Below are positions 16,705-25,053 of a stretch of DNA of 64,000 nt, piece after piece. A model generated the notes under the pieces. That model saw only the letters and a program-made list of their open reading frames with translations. It was not told the origin of the DNA and did not search any database. The position numbers and the translations under genes were made by a program. Source of the DNA: Microbacterium maritypicum (GTDB taxonomy: Bacteria > Actinomycetota > Actinomycetes > Actinomycetales > Microbacteriaceae); NCBI RefSeq assembly GCF_041529975.1, contig NZ_CP168030.1, positions 3,162,001 to 3,226,000 of the forward strand, in the 5' to 3' direction. Numbering within the stretch: position 1 is the first letter of the stretch; every line of letters begins with the position of its first letter.

Positions 16705-17727
16705 ATGTTTCGACTACTGGGGATCCTCTTCACCGTCCTGCTCGCGATCGCGACGGCGATCGTGGTGTGGCCGCAGTTCTTCCACCTCGAGCAGACCTAT
16801 CCCTTCGCCCAGCTCGTCTCCGTCCGCGGCCTGGTTCTCGGCGGCTTCCTCATCATCGTGGTGCTCGCCCTCCTGCTGTTGTTCGCGCGTCCGCTTCGCG
16901 GGTTCGCCGCGTCGGTGCTGATCGTCGCCCTGCTGGGAGCGAGCGCCACCGCACTGATCGGAGCCGGCAGGGGCTTCGGAGCGACCGCCCTTCCGGAGAA
17001 GACCGACAGCAGCGTCCGAGTGCTCACCTGGAACACCGCGGGCGAGGCCGTGTCGGCCGACGTGATCGCACAGCGGATCCTCGACCAGGGCGCGGACGTG
17101 GTCGCGCTGCCCGAGACCACCGAAGAGGTCGGTGAGCGGATCGCGATCATGCTGAGGGAGCAGGGGCACCCGATGTGGGTGCACCACGTGCAGTTCCGCC
17201 CCGATGTACAGGACGGACCGCAATCCTGGCAGACCACGGTCCTGGTCGCCCCCGACCTCGGCGAGTACTCCGTCATCGAGTCGGCGAAGGACGGCACCAG
17301 CAACACGGGTTCCGTGCCCAGCGTCGTCCTGATGCCGATCGACGGCGAAGGTCCCACGATCGTCGCCGTGCACGCGGTCGCACCGCGCATGGAAGAGATG
17401 CAGCAGTGGCAGACCGATCTGCAGTGGATCGCCGACCAGTGCCCGCAGGGGGACTTCATCCTGGCGGGAGACTTCAACGCGACGATCGACCACATGGCCG
17501 GTCTCGGCGTGGAGGGCGGCGACATCGGCTACTGCCGTGACGTGGCTGCGCGCACCGGCAACGGAGTCACCGGCACCTGGCCGAGCTCGCTCCCGCCGCT
17601 CGCCGGTGCGCCGATCGACCACGTGATGGCCTCGCAGAACTGGACTCCGACCGGCTCCGTCGTCCTCGACGACGCCGGCGGCAGCGACCACCGCGCGCTC
17701 GTCGTGCAGCTGGAGCCCGCCGGCTGA
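16705..17727 (+). CDS. Membrane-anchored endonuclease/exonuclease/phosphatase (EEP) domain protein
   Basis: 340 residues. Three hydrophobic segments lie in the first ~95 residues (about 4-22, 40-60 and 67-90). An EEP catalytic domain follows, probably on the outer face. EEP motifs present are LTWNTAG, ALPETTEE, AGDFNATIDH, APIDHVM and the terminal GGSDHRALV with the catalytic His. The topology resembles secreted actinobacterial EEP phosphatases; the substrate (nucleic acid, inositol phosphate or lipid headgroup) is unknown. It is likely transcribed alone or with the pepP-like gene 37 nt downstream, although that gene also has its own promoter-like element. Confidence 0.88.
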   Translation: MFRLLGILFTVLLAIATAIVVWPQFFHLEQTYPFAQLVSVRGLVLGGFLIIVVLALLLLFARPLRGFAASVLIVALLGASATALIGAGRGFGATALPEKTDSSVRVLTWNTAGEAVSADVIAQRILDQGADVVALPETTEEVGERIAIMLREQGHPMWVHHVQFRPDVQDGPQSWQTTVLVAPDLGEYSVIESAKDGTSNTGSVPSVVLMPIDGEGPTIVAVHAVAPRMEEMQQWQTDLQWIADQCPQGDFILAGDFNATIDHMAGLGVEGGDIGYCRDVAARTGNGVTGTWPSSLPPLAGAPIDHVMASQNWTPTGSVVLDDAGGSDHRALVVQLEPAG

Positions 17728-17752
17728 ACTCCCGTGCACTCCCTGCAGATGA

Positions 17753-17758
17753 CAGACT
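17753..17758 (+). promoter_or_regulatory. Predicted -10 element (CAGACT), leaderless-type
   Basis: CAGACT followed by GGAGGG and the ATG at 17765. The first base departs from TAnnnT, so this is a weaker call. Confidence 0.35.
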
Positions 17759-17764
17759 GGAGGG

Positions 17765-19186
17765 ATGAGCACCGGAGAGCGCGACACGATCGCAGAACCC
17801 ACCGTCGAAGCATCGGCCGAGAACAGCACCACGAACCGCAAGCAGCCGTTCCCCCAGGGCTTCCTCGACACCATCTCCACCGGCTGGGCCGAGCGCCCGG
17901 AGACCCTCCCGGCTCCCCGCGCACAGGCCCCCTACGCCGCCGTCCGCCGTGCTGCCGTCTCGGCCGCGTTCCCCGGCAAGCGCCTGGTGATCCCCGCCGG
18001 CTCCCTCAAGCAGCGCAGCAACGACACCGACTACGTCTTCCGGGCGCACTCCGCCTTCGCGCACCTCACCGGATGGGCGTCGGACGCGGAGCCCGACTCG
18101 GTACTGGTCTTCGCACCCACCGACTCGGGACATGACATCACGCTCTTCTTCCGTGAGCGTGCCGACCGGACGACGACCGAGTTCTATGCCGATGCCACGG
18201 TCGGCGAGTTCTGGATCGGCCCCCGCCCGTCCCTGGCCGGCGTCGCCGCCGACCTCGAGATCGCGACCGCCCACCTGGACGAGCTCGAGGCCGTCGCGGG
18301 CGAGCTGGTGCTCGAAGAGGACGACGCGCTGACCCGGTTTGTCTCCGAGTTGCGCCTCATCAAGGACGAGTTCGAGATCGCCGAGATGCGCCGTGCGGTC
18401 GAGATCACGGCCGACGGGTTCGACGACATCATCCGCGAGCTCCCCGCCGCCGTCGCCCACGCCCGCGGCGAGCGCGTCGTCGAAGGAGTGTTCCACCGCC
18501 GGGCTCGCGAAGACGGCAACGGCGAGGGCTACGACACGATCGCCGCGTCGGGGCCCCACGCCTGCTATCTGCACTGGACGCGCAACGACGGCACGGTCGC
18601 CCCCGGCGACCTGATCCTGGTCGATGCCGGTGTCGAGGCCGACAGCCTGTACACCGCCGACATCACCCGCACGCTTCCCGTCTCCGGGACGTTCACCGAG
18701 GTGCAGCGCCGCGTGTACGAGACGGTGCGCGAAGCAGCGGACGCGGCCTTCGCGGCAGCCCGGATCGGTGTGCGGTTCCGCGATGTGCACGGCGCGGCCA
18801 TGAAGGTCATCGCCGAGCGCACCGCCGAGTGGGGCCTGCTTCCGGTCACCGCCGAGGAGGCGCTCGATGCGGACAAGGGTGGCCAGCACCGCCGGTACAT
18901 GGTGCACGGCACCTCGCACCACCTCGGCATCGACGTGCACGACTGCGCGCAGGCACGCCGTGAGATGTACTACGACGGCATCCTGGCCCCCGGCATGGTG
19001 TTCACGATCGAGCCCGGCCTGTACTTCCAGATCGACGACCTGACGGTTCCGGCCGAGCTCCGCGGGATCGGCGTGCGCATCGAGGACGACATCCTCATGA
19101 CCGAGGACGGCCCGGTCAACCTGTCGGCGGACATCCCGCGCACGGCCGACGAGGTCGAGGCGTGGATCGCCCGGCTACAGGGCTGA
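17765..19186 (+). CDS. pepP: Xaa-Pro aminopeptidase (aminopeptidase P)
   Basis: 473 residues. It removes N-terminal residues preceding proline, in the cytosol. An N-terminal AMP_N domain (about 55-200) is followed by the M24 pita-bread catalytic domain. The dinuclear metal ligands are visible: D287 (VDAGVE), D299 (TADITR), the His of HGTSHHLGID (about 385), E416 (TIEPGLY) and E440 (RIEDD). There is no signal peptide. A perfect hairpin after the stop separates it from the convergent hydrolase gene. Confidence 0.95.
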   Translation: MSTGERDTIAEPTVEASAENSTTNRKQPFPQGFLDTISTGWAERPETLPAPRAQAPYAAVRRAAVSAAFPGKRLVIPAGSLKQRSNDTDYVFRAHSAFAHLTGWASDAEPDSVLVFAPTDSGHDITLFFRERADRTTTEFYADATVGEFWIGPRPSLAGVAADLEIATAHLDELEAVAGELVLEEDDALTRFVSELRLIKDEFEIAEMRRAVEITADGFDDIIRELPAAVAHARGERVVEGVFHRRAREDGNGEGYDTIAASGPHACYLHWTRNDGTVAPGDLILVDAGVEADSLYTADITRTLPVSGTFTEVQRRVYETVREAADAAFAAARIGVRFRDVHGAAMKVIAERTAEWGLLPVTAEEALDADKGGQHRRYMVHGTSHHLGIDVHDCAQARREMYYDGILAPGMVFTIEPGLYFQIDDLTVPAELRGIGVRIEDDILMTEDGPVNLSADIPRTADEVEAWIARLQG

Positions 19187-19194
19187 CACGGCAC

Positions 19195-19234
19195 GTCGCC
19201 GAGTTCGCCGCTAACGGCGTGTGAACTCGGCGAC
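19195..19234. terminator. Bidirectional hairpin with the convergent gene's stop codon in the loop
   Basis: The 12-bp stem pairs GTCGCCGAGTTC (19195-19206) with GAACTCGGCGAC (19223-19234). The pepP stop lies 9 nt upstream. The minus-strand hydrolase stop (19211-19213) sits in the loop, so one arm is inside that gene's coding end. Confidence 0.65.
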
Positions 19235-19861
19235 GATCGGCGCGAGAGATGCGCCGAGCTCGGAGGCGGGACGCTTCTGTCCCTTCACCTCGAAGGTGTG
19301 GCCGCCGCCCTCGATCCAGACGACTCGGGCATCCTGACAGGACGCGACCGCTTCTTCGAACTGCGAGATCGGCTGGATGAAAGGGTCGTTCGTGCCCTCG
19401 ACGAACAACTGCGGAACCGCGATGGCCGGCAGATGCTCCACGCGTGGCTTCTCGGGCCTGCCCGGTGGGTGCAGCGGATAGCCGAGGTACGCCAGGCCGT
19501 CGACGACGAGACCGTCCGCGATGGCCATCGATGCCATGCGTCCGCCGTAGGACTTACCCGTCGCCCACACCGAATTTCCCGGTTCCTGCGCGCGAGCGAA
19601 CGCCACAGCGGCCCGCCACGTCGACGTCGCGTGCGCCGCGGGCCCGGGCATCTTCCTCCCCTGCTCCACATACGGGAAGTTGAAGCGCAGGGTGGAGAAG
19701 CCGAGTCCGCCCAGGGCCTCCGTGAACCCCGTGAGGAACGGATGGTCCTTGCCGGTGCCGGCACCGTGCGCGACGAGCACCGTCACGCCGTTCCCGCCGG
19801 AGAACCAGTCCGCGCTGACCACGGTCGGCCCCGTCGGGAGATCGACCTGGATCGTCGTCAT
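19211..19861 (-). CDS. Alpha/beta hydrolase of the KANL3/TEX30 type
   Basis: 216 residues. This small alpha/beta hydrolase has an apparent catalytic triad of S104 (GKSYGG), D159 (EGTNDPF) and H188 (GGGHTFEV), and an oxyanion-region HGAGTGKDHPF near 32-42. Bacterial members are uncharacterised esterases or dienelactone-hydrolase-like enzymes; the substrate is unknown. The ATG at 19861 overlaps the upstream DUF4870 stop by one base (TGATG), so it belongs to the three-gene operon that begins with the general-stress-domain gene. Confidence 0.88.
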   Translation of the reverse strand: MTTIQVDLPTGPTVVSADWFSGGNGVTVLVAHGAGTGKDHPFLTGFTEALGGLGFSTLRFNFPYVEQGRKMPGPAAHATSTWRAAVAFARAQEPGNSVWATGKSYGGRMASMAIADGLVVDGLAYLGYPLHPPGRPEKPRVEHLPAIAVPQLFVEGTNDPFIQPISQFEEAVASCQDARVVWIEGGGHTFEVKGQKRPASELGASLAPIVAEFTRR

Positions 19862-20679
19862 CAGGCGCGCGCGAAGGGGATGGCGAAGGGGACGCGCATG
19901 ACGCCTCCCGACGACACCCGCACCGTGCCGATGATCACGAGCACGACGTGCAGCAGCGAGACGGCGAAGTACAACGTGATGGGGATGCCCAGCGGGAAGA
20001 ACCCGGTGGAGGCGTTGCCCTGAGAGGTCACGGTGATGAGCAGCACGAAGTGCATGACGAGGAGCACCGTCGACACCATCAGGTAGGTCAGTCCCCAGTT
20101 CAAGGCCGACCGCGCGTTCTCCGCAGCGGGTCCGCCGGTTCGACGCGCCGATCCCCCGCTGACAGCCATCGCGAGGCCCGACGCGAGCCCTCCGATGAAC
20201 GGGAACGGGATGAGGACCAGGAAGCCGAGCGCCCACGGGAGCAGACCGCGTGCCGGCGCGACCGCAGGGGGGAACTGCCTGGGGTGACCGGGAGCGGGAT
20301 ACGTCTGCGACGGATAACCAGGTCCTGGGTACGCCGGCGGGACATACCCGGGCGGCACGGCAGCAGCCTGTTGACCGGGTGCCTGATGCGCAGGTGCCTG
20401 GTACGCGGGGGCTGGGTATCCGGGTGCCGGGGTTCCGGGAGGCGGGTATCCCGGCGCCGGATATCCCGCGGGCGCCGTGGGGGCAGCGTATGCCTGAGCA
20501 GGCGGTGCGGGCGGCGCAGGGGGCACCGGCAGCGCAGTCGGCGCCGGGGGCACAGGTGGTGCAGACGGCGTCGGGGGCGCAGGTGGCGCAGGCGGCGCAG
20601 GCGGTGCAGTCGACGCCGGGGGCGCAGGTGGCGGCGGCGGAGAGAACTCGCCCGGCTCGGGAGACTCGGGGAGCGTCAT
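19861..20679 (-). CDS. Proline-rich DUF4870-type membrane protein
   Basis: 272 residues. Residues 1 to about 140 are extremely rich in Pro and Ala (PAPPAPP runs, then YPAPGY-like repeats), probably a disordered cytoplasmic or surface-exposed segment. A C-terminal membrane domain follows with about three hydrophobic helices (roughly 143-168, 195-220 and 228-255). It fits actinobacterial DUF4870 proteins. It is coupled upstream (ATGA) to the general-stress-domain gene and downstream to the hydrolase. In M. tuberculosis a Pro-rich membrane protein (Rv1233c) occupies the same place. Function unknown. Confidence 0.8.
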   Translation of the reverse strand: MTLPESPEPGEFSPPPPPAPPASTAPPAPPAPPAPPTPSAPPVPPAPTALPVPPAPPAPPAQAYAAPTAPAGYPAPGYPPPGTPAPGYPAPAYQAPAHQAPGQQAAAVPPGYVPPAYPGPGYPSQTYPAPGHPRQFPPAVAPARGLLPWALGFLVLIPFPFIGGLASGLAMAVSGGSARRTGGPAAENARSALNWGLTYLMVSTVLLVMHFVLLITVTSQGNASTGFFPLGIPITLYFAVSLLHVVLVIIGTVRVSSGGVMRVPFAIPFARA

Positions 20680-21416
20680 CGTCGGTCACCTTCCGGCGCA
20701 TCCGAGCCGGGCGCGATGCCGGGTTCGGGAGCGGGCAGCGGGGAGATCGGCGCCGCCTCGTCGGCAGCGGGCGCCGCCGGGCCGGCCTCGGGGGCGGGAT
20801 CGCCCTCCGGCAGCTGCGGTTCCGCGACGGGATCGGCGGGACGCGGCGGGACCACGGGCTCCGCGGGCTCGGGAGTCGCCGCACCGGGCGTGATCCGCTC
20901 GCCGTACCGCGGCGGCTCGTCGAGGTTCACGGGCGGCCGCACGGGCGCTGTCTTCGTCGCGCCGAGCACCTGACGGGCCTTCGCGAGCGATGCCGTCTGC
21001 ACCGTGACCTCGTAGTGGTCGGCCGCGAACTGCGTGACGCTCGCGAAGTCGCGCCGGCGACGCACGATCGCGTAGGTGACGAGACTCAGGAGCATGCCGA
21101 GTGCGACGCCGATGAAGACGAAGCCGACGAAGAGCTGGATCGGCACCTCGGGGTTGCCGATCACGAGGATCGCCGACAGGAACAGGCCGATCAGGACGCC
21201 GTTGACAGCACCCGAACGCGCGGCCGCCGCATACCCCAGCTTTCCGGTCACACGCTCGACCGTGCGCACGCTCTGCCCGACGATCGCGATGTCCCGTGCC
21301 GGCACCTCCCCCGCGATCAGCTTCGACACCGTCTTCTGCGCGCTCTCGTAGTCGCGCGTCGAAGCGACCATCTCGCCGGTCTCGGTGCCGCTCGCGGGGC
21401 GGTTCAGCATACTCAT
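20676..21416 (-). CDS. General stress protein 17M-like membrane protein
   Basis: 246 residues. The N-terminal general stress protein 17M/YflT-like domain (about residues 15-60, VASTRDYESAQKTVSKLI) is followed by two membrane helices (about 70-90 and 96-118) and a Pro/Ala/Glu-rich C-terminal tail. I chose the ATG at 21416 rather than the upstream in-frame start; the ATG two codons later is an alternative. It is the first gene of an operon with DUF4870 and the hydrolase, and is divergent from the MgtE_N-CBS gene. The same divergent pairing occurs in mycobacteria (Rv1234). Function unknown; stress-related by family name only. Confidence 0.78.
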   Translation of the reverse strand: MSMLNRPASGTETGEMVASTRDYESAQKTVSKLIAGEVPARDIAIVGQSVRTVERVTGKLGYAAAARSGAVNGVLIGLFLSAILVIGNPEVPIQLFVGFVFIGVALGMLLSLVTYAIVRRRRDFASVTQFAADHYEVTVQTASLAKARQVLGATKTAPVRPPVNLDEPPRYGERITPGAATPEPAEPVVPPRPADPVAEPQLPEGDPAPEAGPAAPAADEAAPISPLPAPEPGIAPGSDAPEGDRR

Positions 21417-21489
21417 CCGGCTATTCTTCCACGCGTACCGGTCGACGGCCCGAGGCGCGACCATCCCGCCCTCGACCGGACCCGCCGAC

Positions 21490-21495
21490 TACTCT
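21490..21495 (+). promoter_or_regulatory. Predicted -10 element (TACTCT), leaderless-type
   Basis: TACTCT followed by GGAGAA and the GTG at 21502. It decides the start of the MgtE_N-CBS gene against the upstream in-frame ATG at 21385. Confidence 0.5.
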
Positions 21496-21501
21496 GGAGA
21501 A

Positions 21502-22770
21502 GTGAGCACACAACGGGTTTTCGCCGCGCGCCTGGCCGGGTGCGCCGTCTTCGACCCCCTCGGCGACCGGCTCGGCAAGGTCCGGGATGTCGTCGTCGTC
21601 TACCGAAGTACCGCGGCCCCCCGCGTGATCGGTCTCGTCGTGGAGATCCCGGGGCGACGCCATGTGTTCCTCTCGATCGGCCGGGTCACCTCGATCCGGT
21701 CCGGACAGGTCATCACCACCGGCCTGATCAACGTGCGGCGCTTCTCTCCCCGCGCCGGCGAGGTGCGCGTGCTCGCCGAGATGCTCGGACGGCGCGTGAG
21801 CTTCGCGGACGGCAGCGGCACGGCCGTCATCGAAGACGTCGCGATCGAGCCGAACCGCCTCGGCGAATGGGCGATCAGTCAGTTGTTCCTCCGCCGCCCG
21901 AAGACCAGCGCCTCGCCGTTCGCGAAGGGTCCGACCACGTTCGCCGCCTGGAGCGAGGTCGCCGAGCAGCGTGCACCGGGTGAATCGCAGTCCGCCGAGC
22001 AGCTCGTCGCCTCGTACTCGGAGCTGCACGCCGCCGACCTCGCCAACACCCTTCTCGATCTTCCGCAGCAGCGCATGATCGAAGTCGCCGAGGAGCTGTC
22101 GGACGACCGTCTCGCCGACGCCCTCGAGGAGATGCCCGAGGACGAGCAGGTGCACATCCTCGATCGTCTCGGCGACGAGCGCGCTGCCGACATCCTCGAC
22201 CAGATGGAACCGGACGACGCCGCCGACCTGCTCGCCCAGCTGGCCCCGGACCGACTCGAACAGCTTCTCGAGCTGATGGAGCCGGAAGAAGCCGAAGACG
22301 TCAGGATGCTGCTGCGCTACGGTCCCGACACCGCGGGTGGCCTGATGACCCCGGAGCCGATCATCCTCTCGGCCGACGCCACCGTCGCGGAGGCGCTGGC
22401 CCTGATCCGCCGCCACGAGCTGCACCCCGCGCTGGCCGCCGCCGTGTTCGTCACCCTGCCGCCGTTCGAGACGCCGACCGGGCGTCTGCTCGGACTCGTG
22501 CACTTCCAGCGGATGCTGCGCTACCCGCCCCACGAGCGACTCGGCGCGATCCTCGACGACAGCCTCGAGCCCGTTCCCGTCACCGCATCCGCCGCCGAGG
22601 TGGCGCGACTGCTGGCGAGCTACGATCTCGTCTCGCTGCCGGTGATCGACGCGGCCCACCGCCTGGTCGGTGCGATCAGCATCGACGACGTGCTCGACTA
22701 CCTGCTCCCCGACGACTGGCGATCGCACGACAGCGATGACACCTCGTCCTCCGCGAAGGAGGCCCGCTGA
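21502..22770 (+). CDS. PRC-barrel/MgtE_N/CBS-domain protein lacking the MgtE channel
   Basis: 422 residues. PRC-barrel-like beta regions occupy about 8-120. The MgtE N-terminal helical superhelix follows (about 175-275, with repeated EMPEDEQVHILDRL-like units), then a CBS pair (about 280-405) beginning TAGGLMTPEPI. These are the cytosolic Mg2+-sensing parts of MgtE, but the membrane channel is absent, so it is not itself a transporter. It may sense Mg2+ or nucleotides and regulate a partner. The GTG start is backed by a -10 element. It overlaps the DUF1003 gene by one base (TGATG). The same gene pair exists in mycobacteria (Rv1232c-Rv1231c). Confidence 0.88.
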   Translation: MSTQRVFAARLAGCAVFDPLGDRLGKVRDVVVVYRSTAAPRVIGLVVEIPGRRHVFLSIGRVTSIRSGQVITTGLINVRRFSPRAGEVRVLAEMLGRRVSFADGSGTAVIEDVAIEPNRLGEWAISQLFLRRPKTSASPFAKGPTTFAAWSEVAEQRAPGESQSAEQLVASYSELHAADLANTLLDLPQQRMIEVAEELSDDRLADALEEMPEDEQVHILDRLGDERAADILDQMEPDDAADLLAQLAPDRLEQLLELMEPEEAEDVRMLLRYGPDTAGGLMTPEPIILSADATVAEALALIRRHELHPALAAAVFVTLPPFETPTGRLLGLVHFQRMLRYPPHERLGAILDDSLEPVPVTASAAEVARLLASYDLVSLPVIDAAHRLVGAISIDDVLDYLLPDDWRSHDSDDTSSSAKEAR

Positions 22771-23282
22771 TGCCCCGGTCGCCGCGCCTCGACGCCCCCG
22801 GCCGCAGCACGACGAGGCCCCGCACGACCTCGCGCGATCGGTTCGGCCGGTTCACGGAGTGGGTCGCCCGTGCGATGGGGACCCCGGCGTTCCTGGTCAT
22901 CCTCAGCCTGTTCTGCGTGGTCTGGATCGTCTGGAACACCCTGATGCCCGACGAGCTCCGCTTCGACGATGCCGCCCTCGGCTTCACCGCCCTGACGCTC
23001 ATGCTCTCGCTGCAGGCCTCGTACGCCGCGCCGCTGATCCTCCTCGCGCAGAACCGCCAGGACGATCGCGACCGCGTGCAGATCGAGCAGGACCGCCAGC
23101 GCGCGGAGCGCAACCTCGCCGACACCGAGTACCTCGCCCGGGAGATCGTGGCGCTGCGCATGTCGCTCGAGGAGCGCAACGCGCAGGTCGTGACGCGCGA
23201 CGTGCTGCGGCAGGAATTGAAGGCTCTGCTCGCCGAGCTCGAAGACACCGGGGACAAGCCGACGGCAGGCGCCGCATCGTGA
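22770..23282 (+). CDS. DUF1003 family membrane protein
   Basis: 170 residues. Two membrane helices (about 40-58 and 70-90) match the DUF1003 core, followed by a long charged helix (about 95-160, ENRQDDRDRVQIEQDRQRAE-like) likely to form a coiled coil. DUF1003 has no assigned function. It is translationally coupled to the MgtE_N-CBS gene before it and to mrp after it (GTGA), suggesting a stable membrane module whose soluble sensor is the CBS protein. Confidence 0.88.
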   Translation: MPRSPRLDAPGRSTTRPRTTSRDRFGRFTEWVARAMGTPAFLVILSLFCVVWIVWNTLMPDELRFDDAALGFTALTLMLSLQASYAAPLILLAQNRQDDRDRVQIEQDRQRAERNLADTEYLAREIVALRMSLEERNAQVVTRDVLRQELKALLAELEDTGDKPTAGAAS

Positions 23283-24400
23283 CCGGGGCCGACCTCGTCC
23301 GTGCCGCAGTCTCCGCGGTGACGGACCCGGAGCTGCGCCGCCCCATCGGCGAGCTCGACATGGTCCGCGAGATCGCCGTGGACGGAGACCGCGCTCAGGT
23401 CGGCATCGTCCTGACGATCGTGGGCTGCCCTGCGGCGGCGCGCATCGAGTCCGATGTGCGCGAGGCTGCGGCATCCGTCCCCGGCATCGCCGCGGTCGAC
23501 GTCGAGGTGGGCGTGATGACCCCGGCCGAGCGCAAGGCGCTGACCGAGAAGCTCCGCGACGGCAGGCCCGCCCGCCAGATGCCCTTCGGTCCCGACTCGC
23601 TCACCCGCGTGATCCTCGTCTCCAGCGGCAAGGGCGGCGTGGGTAAATCGACGGTCACCGCCAACCTCGCCGTGGCGCTCGCCGACGAGGGACTGTCGGT
23701 CGGCCTCGTCGATGCCGACGTGCACGGATTCTCGATTCCCGGGCTCCTCGGCATCCCCGCCGGGACGCAGCCGACTCGTATCGACGACCTCATGCTGCCC
23801 CCGGTGGCGCACGGAGTGAAGACCATCTCGATCGGGATGTTCCTCCGCGACGGAGAGGCGGTCGTGGCGTGGCGTGGACCGATGCTGCACCGCACGGTGC
23901 AGCAGTTCCTCACCGATGTGTTCTTCGGCGATCTCGACGTGCTGCTCATCGACATGCCGCCCGGCACCGGCGACATCGCCATCTCGATCGGCCAGCTCCT
24001 CCCCCACGCGGAGGTCCTCGTCGTGACCACCCCGCAGACCGCTGCCGCGGAGGTGGCGATCCGCAGCGGACTCGTCGCACGGCAGACCGGTCAGCGGGTG
24101 ATCGGGGTCATCGAGAACATGGCGGCGTACGCGCTCCCCGACGGCACGGTCATCGATCTGTTCGGCTCGGGTGGCGGTGCGGCGGTCGCCGAAGCGCTGT
24201 CCGAGCCGGGTACCACGGTCCCGCTGCTGGCCTCCATTCCCCTGAGCCCCGCGCTCCGTGAGGGCGGAGACGCCGGCATCCCGATCGTCGCCGGCGCGAC
24301 GACGGATGCCGCGGCCACGACGATCCTCGATCTCGCCCGCACCCTCGCTCGGCAGGGGCGTGGCCTGTCCGGCCGCTCGCTGCCGATGACGATCGGCTGA
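23279..24400 (+). CDS. mrp: Mrp/NBP35-family P-loop ATPase with N-terminal MIP18 (DUF59) domain
   Basis: 373 residues. Mrp/ApbC proteins carry and deliver Fe-S clusters. The DUF59 domain (about 5-85) keeps its conserved Cys (C50, in IVGCP). The deviant Walker A SGKGGVGKST is at 116-125, with VDADVHGFSIP and DMPPGTGD downstream. The CxxC pair that binds the bridging cluster in classical Mrp/Nbp35 is missing: the equivalent segment reads IENMAAYALPDGT. The GTG start at 23279 overlaps DUF1003. Identity is firm; whether it binds a cluster is open. Confidence 0.93.
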   Translation: MTGADLVRAAVSAVTDPELRRPIGELDMVREIAVDGDRAQVGIVLTIVGCPAAARIESDVREAAASVPGIAAVDVEVGVMTPAERKALTEKLRDGRPARQMPFGPDSLTRVILVSSGKGGVGKSTVTANLAVALADEGLSVGLVDADVHGFSIPGLLGIPAGTQPTRIDDLMLPPVAHGVKTISIGMFLRDGEAVVAWRGPMLHRTVQQFLTDVFFGDLDVLLIDMPPGTGDIAISIGQLLPHAEVLVVTTPQTAAAEVAIRSGLVARQTGQRVIGVIENMAAYALPDGTVIDLFGSGGGAAVAEALSEPGTTVPLLASIPLSPALREGGDAGIPIVAGATTDAAATTILDLARTLARQGRGLSGRSLPMTIG

Positions 24401-24411
24401 GTGCGGCTCTC

Positions 24412-25053
24412 CTACGGCTCCGGGAACTGCGTCCAGGACGCGTGCGCGCGCTCGGCATCTCGCGTGCTTCTTCGCCTGGTGACGCGTCGGCGGACCAGGA
24501 TGACCACGGGCAGCACCACGGCGACGGGAAGACAGAACACCGCGCCGAACGCCAGCAACGTCCCCACGGCGAAGTCGTTCCCGCCCGTGCGGCCGAGACC
24601 GATGGCGCCGCTTCCGAAGGCGTCCCCGGCGACGAGGAACTCGCCGTCGTAGGTGTCGAGCGAGTCGGCGCAGGTGACGGTGTGGACGCCCGCGCGGACA
24701 GCGGTGAACTGCGTGTGCTGCTCGAACCCGCGCTTCGGGGTCATCCACCAGAGCGTGTCGTCCCACGACAGCGAGGGTCCCGCGCGCTGAGAGAGCTCGG
24801 CGCCGTCCGGACCCGATACCGAACACTCCAGCGTCCCGAGCATCGCGGAGACACCGCTGCCCCAGATACCGACGCGCTCGCCCTCCTGCAGCTCGACCGT
24901 CGCCCCGCGTCCCAGCGGAACCGGATCGGCGTCACTCACGGAAGCGGCGACGGGCAACACCCAGAGCGTCCAGATCAGGACGCCGATGCACGCGCACAGA
25001 GCGGAGAACCCGAATGCCACGGCATCGCGATCGGCGAGCCGCCCTCGGGTCAC
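24412..25053 (-). CDS. Hypothetical membrane protein with two TM helices and a central extracytoplasmic domain
   Basis: 213 residues. A helix near 13-36 and another near 158-182 flank a ~115-residue domain likely to be outside the membrane, with three cysteines (C77, C120 and one near the second helix). The basic tail (RRRVTRRRSTRDAER) would be cytosolic. The GTG start at 25053 overlaps the tatB stop (GTGA), so it is cotranscribed with tatB. It ends 11 nt from the convergent mrp stop. I recognise no named family. Confidence 0.75.
   Translation of the reverse strand: MTRGRLADRDAVAFGFSALCACIGVLIWTLWVLPVAASVSDADPVPLGRGATVELQEGERVGIWGSGVSAMLGTLECSVSGPDGAELSQRAGPSLSWDDTLWWMTPKRGFEQHTQFTAVRAGVHTVTCADSLDTYDGEFLVAGDAFGSGAIGLGRTGGNDFAVGTLLAFGAVFCLPVAVVLPVVILVRRRVTRRRSTRDAERAHASWTQFPEP

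Noticed and set aside
19861..20679. The Pro/Ala repeat coding region (about 20260-20660) as a DNA repeat or mobile element
   Set aside because: The repetition reflects the low-complexity proline-rich protein segment; no terminal repeats or transposase are present.
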